Below, one piece after another: positions 31,460-39,522 of a DNA stretch of 64,000 nucleotides. The notes beneath the pieces were generated by a model that was not told where the DNA came from, ran no database searches, and saw nothing but the letters and a program-made list of their open reading frames with translations. Where the stretch lies: contig NZ_JAGGPB010000039.1 of NCBI RefSeq assembly GCF_018614055.1, forward strand, positions 62,001 to 126,000, read 5' to 3'. Origin of the DNA: Streptomyces sp. ISL-98. Lineage in GTDB: Bacteria; Actinomycetota; Actinomycetes; Streptomycetales; Streptomycetaceae. Position numbers and translations under genes: made by a program. Numbering within the stretch: the first letter of the stretch is position 1; every line of letters starts with the position of its first letter.

Positions 31460-33055
31460 TCACTTCTTCGGCGTCCAGTCCTCGACGTTCCACCACGGGC
31501 CGGAGGCCAGGCCGTGGTCGTGCGGCTCGGTCTGCGTCGTCAGCCCGGACCACTTGTCGTCGACGACGTACAGGTGGTCGATGTGGGTGAGGAAGGTGTA
31601 GCCCGGGTTCTTCACGAGCTCGTGCTGGATGGTGTCGTACGCGGCCTTGCGATCGGCCGTCTCACCGCTCCGGCGGCCGTCTTCGAGCGCCTTGTCGACG
31701 GCCGGGTTGTCGTACCGGGCCATGTTGTTGAAGGCGTCGCCCGCGAGGGAGGACTGGAGCAGCGCGTACTGGTCGAAGTCCGGGTCGCCGGGCGCTCCGC
31801 CGCCCGCGAGGACCGCGTCGTGCTTCATGCGCGGCATGATGACCTCCCAGGTGCCCGCCTGGGTCTTGATGCTGATGCCGGCCTTCTTCGAGTCGGACGC
31901 GTAGGCGAGGGCGTGGTCCTGGCGGAGCTTGTCGCCGGACAGGTACCAGAGCGGGAACTCGGCGCGTACGCCGTCCTTGACGCGGATGCCGTCGGCGCCC
32001 GCCTTCCAGCCCGCCTCGTCGAGGATCTTCTTCGCCCTGGCGAGGTCGTGCGTGCGCTCGGTGCCCTTGGCGAACCAGGGGCTGTCGGTCGGGACGGGAC
32101 CGTACGCCGGCTTGCCCGCGCCTTCGAGGATCCGGTCGACCATGGCCTGGCGGTCGACGGCGACGTCGAGGGCCCGCCGTACGTCCGTGTCGCCCGCGAC
32201 CTTGTTGTGGGTCGGCAGCGTCACGGTGCGGTAGTCGAAGGACCTGGCGGCGTACGTGGTCCTGCCGCTGTCATCCTTGAAGGTATTGGCCAGGTTGGGC
32301 GGCAGGACGGCCCCGTCGAGGTCGCCGGCGCGCAGCCGCGTGGCGCGCACGTCGTCGTCCTTGATGATCGCCATGGTGAACTTCTTCACCTTCGGCTCGC
32401 CGCCCCAGTAACCGGGGTTGGCCTTGAAGCTGAGCTTCTCGCCCTTGGACCAGCCGGTGAGGATGTACGGTCCGGTGCCGACCGGCTCGGTGGCGAACGC
32501 GCCGCTGTTGACGTCCTGGCGGCCCGCGACGTGCTCGGGGGCGATCGGCAGAACGGTGCGCTCGGCGAACGGCGCGTACGGGTACTTGAGCGTGAAGACG
32601 ACCTTGTGGTCGCCCTCGGCCCGGACGTCCTTGACCGCGTCGAGCTCGGTCTTGGAGGCGTTGTTGGTCTTCTTGTCGAGGATGGTCTTGTAGGTGAAGA
32701 CCACGTCCTTGGACGTGAAGGGCTTGCCGTCGCTGAACTTCACGCCCTGGCGCAGGGTGTACGTGTACGTCCGGCCGTCGTCGCCGACTTCCGGCAGCTC
32801 GGCGGCGAGCGCGGGCTTGAGCGTCATCTCCTCGTCGAAGGTGAGCAGCCCGTCGAAGATCTTGGAGTTGCCGTCCTTGCCGTAGCCGAGGAGAGGACTG
32901 AGCGTCTCGGGCTCGTACGCGATGCCGACGACCGCCGAATCCCCGGCCCCGTGTCCGGCGGCGCTCCCGCCCGGATTCGAGCAGGCCGCCGCGGTGATGG
33001 CCAGCGTTCCGGCCAGCGTCGCGGCGGCCGCCCCACGTATCGATCGGGACAGCAT
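31460..33055 (-). CDS. nikA: ABC transporter substrate-binding lipoprotein (NikA-like, SBP family 5)
   Basis: A binding protein of about 531 residues. The signal peptide ends with lipobox-like ITAAAC (Cys25), followed by a Gly-rich tether. The SBP_bac_5 signature is clear: AYEPETLSPLLGY, YTYTLRQGVKFSDGKPFTSK DVVFTY, EPVGTGPYILTGWSKGEKLS, ALDVAVDRQAMVDRI. ATG 33055 and GTG 33067 are both possible starts; the difference is four residues. Peptide and nickel binders belong to the same family. The operator TTGCGA-5-TCGCAA upstream favours nickel. The histidine pair in EPHDHG near the C-terminus may be relevant (inference). Confidence 0.82.
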   Translation of the reverse strand: MLSRSIRGAAAATLAGTLAITAAACSNPGGSAAGHGAGDSAVVGIAYEPETLSPLLGYGKDGNSKIFDGLLTFDEEMTLKPALAAELPEVGDDGRTYTYTLRQGVKFSDGKPFTSKDVVFTYKTILDKKTNNASKTELDAVKDVRAEGDHKVVFTLKYPYAPFAERTVLPIAPEHVAGRQDVNSGAFATEPVGTGPYILTGWSKGEKLSFKANPGYWGGEPKVKKFTMAIIKDDDVRATRLRAGDLDGAVLPPNLANTFKDDSGRTTYAARSFDYRTVTLPTHNKVAGDTDVRRALDVAVDRQAMVDRILEGAGKPAYGPVPTDSPWFAKGTERTHDLARAKKILDEAGWKAGADGIRVKDGVRAEFPLWYLSGDKLRQDHALAYASDSKKAGISIKTQAGTWEVIMPRMKHDAVLAGGGAPGDPDFDQYALLQSSLAGDAFNNMARYDNPAVDKALEDGRRSGETADRKAAYDTIQHELVKNPGYTFLTHIDHLYVVDDKWSGLTTQTEPHDHGLASGPWWNVEDWTPKK

Positions 33056-33088
33056 GGCTCCCCACACCCCTAATAAAGATCAACTGTT

Positions 33089-33107
33089 ATTGCGAATCGG
33101 TCGCAAT
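33089..33107. promoter_or_regulatory. Nur-box-like operator before the ABC operon
   Basis: ATTGCGA-ATCGG-TCGCAAT is a perfect inverted repeat with 7-base arms and a 5-base centre. It fits the streptomycete Nur (nickel-responsive Fur-family) box TTGCAA-N5-TTGCAA except for one base in each arm. It lies 34 bases upstream of the NikA-like ATG, in an unusually AT-rich stretch that should hold the promoter. Confidence 0.65.
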
Positions 33108-33144
33108 TAAACAGCATGTAGAGGGGTGCTCCAGGACGTGCCCC

Positions 33145-34251
33145 TTACCGAGGTCCTCGCAGGTCAACGAGGTCGGCGATGGCCTCCTTGTGCCGCCCGG
33201 GCGAACCCAGCACGATCTCATCGGACTTGGCCCGCTTGAGGTACAGGTGCGCCGGGTGCTCCCACGTCATCCCGATGCCGCCGTGCAGCTGTACGCACTC
33301 CTCGGCCGCCCGCACCGCGACCCGCGAGCAGTACGCCTGCGCGAGCGCGACCGCGAGCGGCGCGTCTGTGGCGCCGGTGGCCAGGGCGTCGGCGGCGTTA
33401 CGGGCGGCGGCCCGCGCCGAGACGACCTGCAGCCACAGCTGCGCCATGCGGTGCTTGAGCGCCTGGAACGAGCCGACCGGGCGGTTGAACTGCTTGCGGT
33501 CGCGCGTGTAGCGGACGACCTCCTCCAGGCACCACTCCGCAACCCCCAGCTGCTCGGACGCGAGCAGTCCGGCCCCGGCGAGCAGCCCGCGGCGTACCGG
33601 AGCATCGGCCGAGGCGGCGAGCCGGCGGCCGCGCGCCCCTTCGAGGTTGACGGCGGCGAGCGGCCGGGTCAGGTCCAGCGGAGTGAGGGCGTCCACGCTC
33701 ACGCCGTCCGCCCCCGTCTCCACCGCGTAGAGACCGTCCTGCGCCGGTACGAGCAGCACCGTGGCGGCGGCCGCGTCGGCGACGCCAGTGATACGGCCCA
33801 CGAGCAGGCCGTTGCCGTCCGCCCGTACCGTGCCGGAGAGCGCGGCGCCCGGGGCGGCGGACAGCGGGACGGCGAGCACCGCGACCGTACGGCCGCCGGC
33901 CAGCGCGCCCAACAGCTCCGCCACGGTCTCGTCCTGCGTGTCGCAGGCCAGCAGCGTCTCGGTGGCGATGACGGCGCTCGTGAGGTACGGCGCCGGGGCG
34001 ACGCTGCGGCCCAGCTCCTCCAGCACCACCGCGGCCTCGCGGTGTGTGGCGCCCTGGCCGCCCAGCTTCTCGGGCACAAGCAGCCCGGCCAAGCCCATTT
34101 CGGTGGCGAGGGAGGCCCACAACCGCTGGTCGTACGGGGTGTCCGACTCGACGCGGGCGAGGACGGCCGGGGCGTCGCAGCGGTCGGCGAGCAGGGACCG
34201 TACGGCTGCGCGCAGGTCGTTCTCGGCCTCGGAGTACAGCAGATCGCTCAT
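33145..34251 (-). CDS. Acyl-CoA dehydrogenase, small-subunit type
   Basis: A 368-residue FAD-dependent acyl-CoA dehydrogenase. The N-terminal helical domain includes EMGLAGLLVPEKLGGQGATH; the C-terminal domain has RYTRDRKQFNRPVGSFQALK HRMAQLWLQ and the family end CVQLHGGIGMTWEHPAHLYL KRAK. The middle barrel is divergent (DGNGLLVGRITGVADAAAAT), as in the second partner of paired, heteromeric dehydrogenases. It overlaps the next dehydrogenase gene by ATGA, supporting a heteromer. The substrate is unknown. Confidence 0.85.
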   Translation of the reverse strand: MSDLLYSEAENDLRAAVRSLLADRCDAPAVLARVESDTPYDQRLWASLATEMGLAGLLVPEKLGGQGATHREAAVVLEELGRSVAPAPYLTSAVIATETLLACDTQDETVAELLGALAGGRTVAVLAVPLSAAPGAALSGTVRADGNGLLVGRITGVADAAAATVLLVPAQDGLYAVETGADGVSVDALTPLDLTRPLAAVNLEGARGRRLAASADAPVRRGLLAGAGLLASEQLGVAEWCLEEVVRYTRDRKQFNRPVGSFQALKHRMAQLWLQVVSARAAARNAADALATGATDAPLAVALAQAYCSRVAVRAAEECVQLHGGIGMTWEHPAHLYLKRAKSDEIVLGSPGRHKEAIADLVDLRGPR

Positions 34252-35453
34252 CGAGCCAGGTCCTTCCAGGCGATGTCCTTGTCGCTGCGCGGCTCTGTCG
34301 GGAGGCCGAGCACGCGTTCGGCGACGATGTTCAGCAGCACCTCGCTCGTACCGCCCTCGATGCTGTTGCCCTTGGAGCGCAAGTAGCGGTAGCCGGCGTC
34401 GCGTCCGGTGAAGTCGACAAGTTCGGGGCGGCGCATGGTCCAGTCGTCGTACAACATCCCTTCCTCGCCGCGCAGTTCCACCTCCAGGCCGCTGATCTCC
34501 TGGTTGAGGCGGGCGAAGGCCAGCTTCATACCGGAGCCCTCGGGGCCCGGCTGTCCGGCCACGAGCTGCTGGCGCAGCCGCTCACCGGCGAGGCGTGCGA
34601 CCTCCGCCTCGATCCAGAGGTCGAGCAGGCGCTGGTGCAGGTCGTGGGTGCGCAGTTCGGGGCGTTCGCGCCAGGTGTTCGCGACGGGGCCGATCATGCC
34701 GCCCTCGCGCGGGATGCGGGAGCCGCCGATCGAGACGCGCTCGTTCATGAGGGTGGTCTGCGCGACCTTCCAGCCCTCGCCGACGGCGCCGAGACGGCGG
34801 CTGTCCGGGATGCGTACGTCGGTGAGGAAGACCTCGTTGAACTCGGCCTCACCGGTGATCTGGCGCAGCGGCCTGACCTCGACGCCGGGGTCGGTCATGT
34901 CGCACAGGAAGTACGTGATGCCCTGGTGCTTGGGCAGGTCGGGATCGGTGCGGGCGATGAGGATGGCCCAGCGGGCCACATGGGCGCTGGACGTCCAGAC
35001 CTTCTGCCCGTTGACGACCCATCCTCCCCCACCGTCACGTACCGCCCGCGTCCCGAGCGCCGCGAGGTCTGAGCCCGCGCCCGGCTCGCTGAACAGCTGG
35101 CACCACACCTCCTCGCCGACCCACAGCGGCCGCAGCAGGCTCTGCTTCTGCTCGTCCGTACCGAAGCGCAGGATGGTCGGCGCGGCCATGCCGAGGCCGA
35201 TGCCGATGCGCCGCGGGTCGTTGTCGGGCGCGCCCGCCGCTTCCAGCTCCGCGTCCACTACGGCCTGGAGGGAGCGGGACACTCCGAGTCCGCCGAGCCC
35301 TTCGGGGTAGTGCACCCAGGCGAGTCCGGCGTCGAAGCGGGCCTTGAGGAAGTCCGTACGGTCCGTGGTGGCCGACGGGTGTGCGGCCAGCAACTCCCTG
35401 GTGAGGCGGCGCACTTCGGCGGCGTCGGTGAGCTTGTCCGGCGTGTCGGTCAT
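34248..35453 (-). CDS. Acyl-CoA dehydrogenase, large-subunit type
   Basis: A 401-residue acyl-CoA dehydrogenase. Core motifs are WCQLFSEPGAGSDLAALGTR, WVVNGQKVWTSSAHVARWAI, and the FAD-binding C-terminal GNSIEGGTSEVLLNIVAERV. ATG 35453 overlaps the quinone oxidoreductase stop by four bases, and the stop overlaps the smaller dehydrogenase start by four. The three genes form one coupled unit. Pairs of this sort occur in sterol-, acid- and branched-chain degradation; which applies here is not readable. Confidence 0.87.
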   Translation of the reverse strand: MTDTPDKLTDAAEVRRLTRELLAAHPSATTDRTDFLKARFDAGLAWVHYPEGLGGLGVSRSLQAVVDAELEAAGAPDNDPRRIGIGLGMAAPTILRFGTDEQKQSLLRPLWVGEEVWCQLFSEPGAGSDLAALGTRAVRDGGGGWVVNGQKVWTSSAHVARWAILIARTDPDLPKHQGITYFLCDMTDPGVEVRPLRQITGEAEFNEVFLTDVRIPDSRRLGAVGEGWKVAQTTLMNERVSIGGSRIPREGGMIGPVANTWRERPELRTHDLHQRLLDLWIEAEVARLAGERLRQQLVAGQPGPEGSGMKLAFARLNQEISGLEVELRGEEGMLYDDWTMRRPELVDFTGRDAGYRYLRSKGNSIEGGTSEVLLNIVAERVLGLPTEPRSDKDIAWKDLAR

Positions 35454-36418
35454 CGGGTCGGCCCTTCCGGTACGACGACCACGCGTCCCGTGGTCGTGCC
35501 GTCGGCGACGCGCTGGACGGCGTCCGCCGCGTCCTTCATGGCCACGCGCTCGCTGACCAGCGGCTTGATGGCGCCTTCGGCGGCCAGCCTGGTCAGCTCC
35601 TGGTGGCAGGCGAGGATCGCGGCCGGGTCCTTGGTGTTGTAGAGGCCCCAGTGCAGGCCGACGATCGAGTAGTTCTTGACCAGGGCGTGGTTGAGCCCGG
35701 GCGAGGGGATCGCGCCGCTGGCAAAGCCGACGATCACGATGCGGCCCTCGAAGGCGATGCACTTCACCGACTTGGCGTACGCCTCGCCGCCCACGGGGTC
35801 GTAGACGACATCGGCGCCGCGCCCGCCGGTGGCCTCCTTGACCTTGGCCACGATGTCCTCGCTGCGCCGGTCGATGACCAGGTCACAGCCGAGTTCGCGG
35901 GCGATGCGTGCCTTGTCGGGGCCGCCGACGACACCGATGACGGTGGCGCCCGCCGCCTTGCCGAGCTGTACGGCGGCGCTGCCGACACCGCCGGCGGCGG
36001 CGTGCACGAGCAGAGTTTCGCCCGCCTTGAGGTGCGCCCTGCGGTGCAGCCCGAACCAGCCCGTCTGGTAACCGATGTGCAAGGCGGCCGCCTCAGCGTC
36101 GTCCAGCGCATCGGGGGCGGGCAGCACGGTGGCCGCGTCCACGGCGACGTACTCGGCGAAACCGCCGCGCGGCAGCGCCGGGTTGGCGATCACGCGGCGG
36201 CCGTCCTCGGTCTCGCCGCAGATCTCGACGCCGGGGGTGAAGGGGAGGGGCGGCCGGACCTGGTACTGGCCGCGGCAGAGCAGGGCGTCGGGGAAGTTGA
36301 TGTTCGCGGCCAGCACCTTGAGGAGGAGCTGCCCTTCGCCCGGCGTGGGTTTTTCGACCTCGTCGAGCCGCATCACCTCGCTCGGCTCACCGTTCTCGTA
36401 TACACGCCATGCCTGCAT
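35450..36418 (-). CDS. Quinone oxidoreductase-like MDR protein (NADPH:quinone reductase family)
   Basis: A 322-residue zinc-free medium-chain reductase. It starts MQAWRVYENGEPSEVMRLDE behind GGAGG, lacks the structural-zinc cysteines of alcohol dehydrogenases, and carries the NADPH motif VHAAAGGVGSAAVQLGKAAG. The C-terminal AIKPLVSERVAMKDAADAVQ is typical. First gene of the three-gene unit with two acyl-CoA dehydrogenases; it may act as a dehydrogenase or enoyl reductase in the same pathway. A palindrome AAGCGGTCGCTT lies 48 bases upstream. Confidence 0.85.
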   Translation of the reverse strand: MQAWRVYENGEPSEVMRLDEVEKPTPGEGQLLLKVLAANINFPDALLCRGQYQVRPPLPFTPGVEICGETEDGRRVIANPALPRGGFAEYVAVDAATVLPAPDALDDAEAAALHIGYQTGWFGLHRRAHLKAGETLLVHAAAGGVGSAAVQLGKAAGATVIGVVGGPDKARIARELGCDLVIDRRSEDIVAKVKEATGGRGADVVYDPVGGEAYAKSVKCIAFEGRIVIVGFASGAIPSPGLNHALVKNYSIVGLHWGLYNTKDPAAILACHQELTRLAAEGAIKPLVSERVAMKDAADAVQRVADGTTTGRVVVVPEGPTR

Positions 36419-36465
36419 CTGAGGTCCTCCACAACACCGTAGGCAGTACCCGCTCGGCGCATACT

Positions 36466-36477
36466 AAGCGGTCGCTT
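36466..36477. promoter_or_regulatory. TetR-type operator candidate
   Basis: AAGCGGTCGCTT (AAGCG-2-CGCTT) within ACTAAGCGGTCGCTTGCC, 48 bases before the quinone oxidoreductase start. The spacing and symmetry resemble sites of TetR regulators of acyl-CoA metabolism. No tetR gene is adjacent; the nearest is at 46285. Confidence 0.5.
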
Positions 36478-36533
36478 GCCATGAATGGAACACCTGCAGG
36501 CCAGGCAGCTCCGGGTTACCGCGAACGATCTTT

Positions 36534-36665
36534 CCCTACTCGCCCCTTCCCGAACCGGGGGCAAGCTCCCAGACCCCCGGACGCCCCGAGGCGCGGGGTC
36601 TGGGGCGGAGCCCCCACGCGGCGGCAGCCGCAAAATGTCACAGCCGGGAAAGGGGCGGGTAGGGG
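36534..36665. terminator. Large nested inverted repeat, probable terminator
   Basis: Outer arms CCCTACTCGCCCCTTCCCG (36534-36552) and CGGGAAAGGGGCGGGTAGGGG (36645-36665) match apart from one mismatch and one bulge. Inside, GGGGGC and CCAGACCCC pair with GGGGTCTGG and GCCCCC. The inner GGGGTCTGGGGCGGAGCCCC sequence is, from general knowledge, a common dispersed intergenic repeat in Streptomyces. It follows the hexosaminidase gene (minus strand) and precedes the oxidoreductase promoter. Confidence 0.6.
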
Positions 36666-36684
36666 AATGCGCCGCAGGCGGCAC

Positions 36685-39354
36685 CTACCGCACAACCACC
36701 TCCGCGATCACCGGCGCACCCGTACCCGCCGCCCAGAGCAGCCGCACATCAGAGACCGGCGCTCCCCCAACCCTGAACTCCCCATAGGCCCTGCGGAGTT
36801 GGCCGACCGTACGCCACGCACCATCCTCCCCCCGCACCTGTACCGCCGCCCGCGCCGCCCCGCCCTCCGGCTGGAGCACCGTCACGGACTTCACCGCCCG
36901 AACCCCGCCCAGCGCCACCTGGAGCGCCTCGCCGGGCTCGGACGCGCGCGCCGCCCGGTAGGCGGTCCCGACGTCCCCGTCGGCCGCGGCCCGCAGGCTG
37001 CTGCCGGTCGCAGCGGGCGGGCCGCCGGACACCGCCGCGTCCAGCGTCTCGACGCTGAATTCCCGCACCACCAGCCAGTTCGTCTGGCCGGCCGTCGCCC
37101 GCGCCCGTACATAGCGCGCCTTCGTCCCGGCCGGAGCCGTCGCGTCCACGGTCGGCGTACCGGAGAAGGCGCCGAGCTGCTCCCAGCTGGTCCCGTCGGA
37201 CGAGTACTCCAGCACTCCTTGGCGCAGGTAGTCGTTGACGCTCCCCGGCTTGGCCATGGCGAGACTGATCTCGCCGATCTCGCGCTCCTTGCGCAGGTCG
37301 ACCGTCACATGGTCGCCCGCCCTCACCGCGCGGCTGCTCCAGAAGTACGTCGAGTCGTCGCCGTCGAGCATCCGCGAGATCACGTTGCCCTGGTACGTAC
37401 CCAGGCTGGTGAGGCCCTTGACGCTGCCGGTCACGCCGAGCAGCCGGTCGTGCTCGGCGGCCGCGTCCTCGATGAACTTGTCGAGCACGCCGTCACCCAC
37501 GACCACCGGAATCCTGCGCCCGTCCAGGTCGGTGTAGGTGAAGGACTTCGCCGTGGCGACGAGCCCGGGCAGCCGCTGCCGCAGCTTCCACGCGTCGGCG
37601 CCCTCGCCGTCGCGCGCCTCGCCGACCAGTCGCAGCGCGGCGCGGGTCGCGACGCCCCAGGCCTCGGCCGCGTCGAGCCAGGGCTCGCTTTCGGTAATGA
37701 ACTCCCGCTCGGAAATGCGCTCGCGCAGCACGTCGGGGGACAGCTGGAGGTCTTCCAGCGCTTCGTCCAGCTCCTCTTCGTCTCCCGACTGCCAGAACCG
37801 GTCGATGTGGGCCGCCAGGTCGGGCGCCTGCTGCGCATTGATGCGGGAGCTGTAGTTGACGTCGGAGAAGATCCGCAGGGCCTTCTCCGTCCTCGCGTCT
37901 CCGTCCGCGTACTGGGAGATGGCCGTCTGCCAGGACCTGAGCGGGTCGTAGGCGTCGTCGTTCCACGTGTAGTCGGCGACCGTCATCAGCGGGATCTTGG
38001 AGACGTACGCCTGGTTCATCGGGTTCGCGGTGATACCGGCTCCGAGCTGCGCGGGCATCCCTGTCTCCCGGCCGTTGTACGGGCCGAGCAGTATCCGGTT
38101 GGTGACGTAGTCGTTCACCGGGTAGTTGTCCCAGAGCAGTATCGGGTGGGCGAACACATCACGCGCTGCCATCGCCTGCGACACCGTGATCACCGGCGCG
38201 ATGACGCCGACACCGGTCCATTCGACCACCACGTCGTCGTCGAGGTACTCGGCGAGGGTGTTCTTGTACGGGGACGGGGTGACGTTGTAGTACTCCGTCG
38301 GCACCATCTGGAGGGGCGCGGCGCCCGGGTGGGTGGCGATGAAGTCCCGGTTGACCCGGTTCAGGAGGTACGCCTGGGCGGCTCCCGCGGCAGCCGCTCC
38401 CGTACCCCACCTGTCCTGGTCGGCCTGGCAGTTCCACTTGGTGTAACTGATGTCGTCGAGCGGGACGGCGTACGTGCGGATGCCGAGCTCCCAGACTGTC
38501 CGGAACTTGTCGGTCAGCGCCTTGATGTCGGCCTCGGAGCTATAGCAGACGGAGAGTCCGGGCGACAGCGCGTAAGTGAACTCGACGTGGCGGGCGCGGG
38601 CGCGGTCGACGAGCTCCTTCATCTTCGCGAGCTGGGCGGCGGGATAGGGCTCCCGCCACCTCTCGCGGAGATACGGGTCGTCCTTCGGCGAGTAGACGTA
38701 GATGTTCATCTTGTGCTCGCCGTAGAAGTCGAGCTGGTCCAGGCGTGCGGCGTGGGTCCACGGGATGCCGTAGAAACCCTCGATGACACCGCGCGTCGCG
38801 GTGCCCGGCCAGTCGCGGACCTCGATGCCCCCGGCCTTCCCTCCGGGACGGTCGCGTCGAGGCAGCACTTGGCGCAGCGACTGGGCCGCGTAGTACGTAC
38901 CGACGGCGTCCTTGCCCGCGAGTGCGATGCGGCGCTCGCCGATGCCCAGGACGTAGCCCTCGGCCGGAAGTTCCACGGGGCCTTCGATGCCGAGGGCGGC
39001 CAGTGCGCCCGCGGTCTGCGGGGTCTCCGCCGCGCCGCCGACGTACACGCTGAGCCTGCCCTCGACGGGACGTTCACCGTGTACGACGCTGTCCACGCCC
39101 GCGTCGAGCAGCGCCTGCCGGGTCACACCGATGGCCGCGGGGTCGGCCCCGGCGCCGGCGATGAGCGTCACGGTGCGCGTGAGAACGGCCTGGTCCGCGC
39201 GTTGCGTGAGGTCCTGCGGAGTCGGGGTTATCACGGGGTCGGATCTTCGGACGCCGCCTTCCGCCGGGCCGGCGGCGGCCCCGACGGCAGGAACACCGAG
39301 TACGAGCGAGAGAGCGGTAGCGAGCATGGCGAGGCGGCGCAGGCGGAGCGTCAC
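36685..39354 (-). CDS. Secreted GH84-type beta-N-acetylhexosaminidase (hyaluronidase-like)
   Basis: An 889-residue exported glycosidase. GTG 39354 is preceded by GGAGG; a signal peptide follows (LAMLATALSLVLGVPAVGAA). Residues 40-180 are the Glyco_hydro_20b-like N domain, then the GH84 barrel starts with GVIEGFYGIPWTHAARLDQL. The catalytic aspartate pair is Asp300-Asp301 in TYAVPLDDISYTKWNC. A helical linker domain and an F5/8-type discoidin carbohydrate-binding domain (VTVDLRKEREIGEISLAMAK) follow, plus a second beta-rich region at the end. It removes terminal GlcNAc from glycans outside the cell. A palindrome overlaps its -35 region. Confidence 0.88.
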   Translation of the reverse strand: MTLRLRRLAMLATALSLVLGVPAVGAAAGPAEGGVRRSDPVITPTPQDLTQRADQAVLTRTVTLIAGAGADPAAIGVTRQALLDAGVDSVVHGERPVEGRLSVYVGGAAETPQTAGALAALGIEGPVELPAEGYVLGIGERRIALAGKDAVGTYYAAQSLRQVLPRRDRPGGKAGGIEVRDWPGTATRGVIEGFYGIPWTHAARLDQLDFYGEHKMNIYVYSPKDDPYLRERWREPYPAAQLAKMKELVDRARARHVEFTYALSPGLSVCYSSEADIKALTDKFRTVWELGIRTYAVPLDDISYTKWNCQADQDRWGTGAAAAGAAQAYLLNRVNRDFIATHPGAAPLQMVPTEYYNVTPSPYKNTLAEYLDDDVVVEWTGVGVIAPVITVSQAMAARDVFAHPILLWDNYPVNDYVTNRILLGPYNGRETGMPAQLGAGITANPMNQAYVSKIPLMTVADYTWNDDAYDPLRSWQTAISQYADGDARTEKALRIFSDVNYSSRINAQQAPDLAAHIDRFWQSGDEEELDEALEDLQLSPDVLRERISEREFITESEPWLDAAEAWGVATRAALRLVGEARDGEGADAWKLRQRLPGLVATAKSFTYTDLDGRRIPVVVGDGVLDKFIEDAAAEHDRLLGVTGSVKGLTSLGTYQGNVISRMLDGDDSTYFWSSRAVRAGDHVTVDLRKEREIGEISLAMAKPGSVNDYLRQGVLEYSSDGTSWEQLGAFSGTPTVDATAPAGTKARYVRARATAGQTNWLVVREFSVETLDAAVSGGPPAATGSSLRAAADGDVGTAYRAARASEPGEALQVALGGVRAVKSVTVLQPEGGAARAAVQVRGEDGAWRTVGQLRRAYGEFRVGGAPVSDVRLLWAAGTGAPVIAEVVVR

Positions 39355-39425
39355 ACGTCCTCCAGAAGTCCCGTTGAACACCGTGGGCATTCGCGCATCA
39401 CAACGCACAGAATCCACCAGGGACC

Positions 39426-39438
39426 TGACAGACTGTCA
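39426..39438. promoter_or_regulatory. Palindrome TGACAGACTGTCA at the GH84 promoter
   Basis: A perfect palindrome (TGACAG-A-CTGTCA), 72 bases upstream of the GH84 start. On the minus strand it reads TTGACAGTCTGTCA and contains a consensus -35 TTGACA, so a repressor bound here would block the promoter. It does not match the DasR site sequence. Confidence 0.55.
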
Positions 39439-39522
39439 ATGGCGCGCTACGCCAAATAGGACATTTCAATAAGTTCCCCTTTGCCATTCAGCTTTGCGGC
39501 GGATAGCTGTATCGATGCGGCC

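Noticed and set aside
36409..39459. 1016-residue plus-strand reading frame opposite the GH84 gene
   Set aside because: The minus strand encodes a complete glycosidase with signal peptide and catalytic pair. The plus frame is a GC-rich antisense shadow full of Arg/Gly/Val with no motif.
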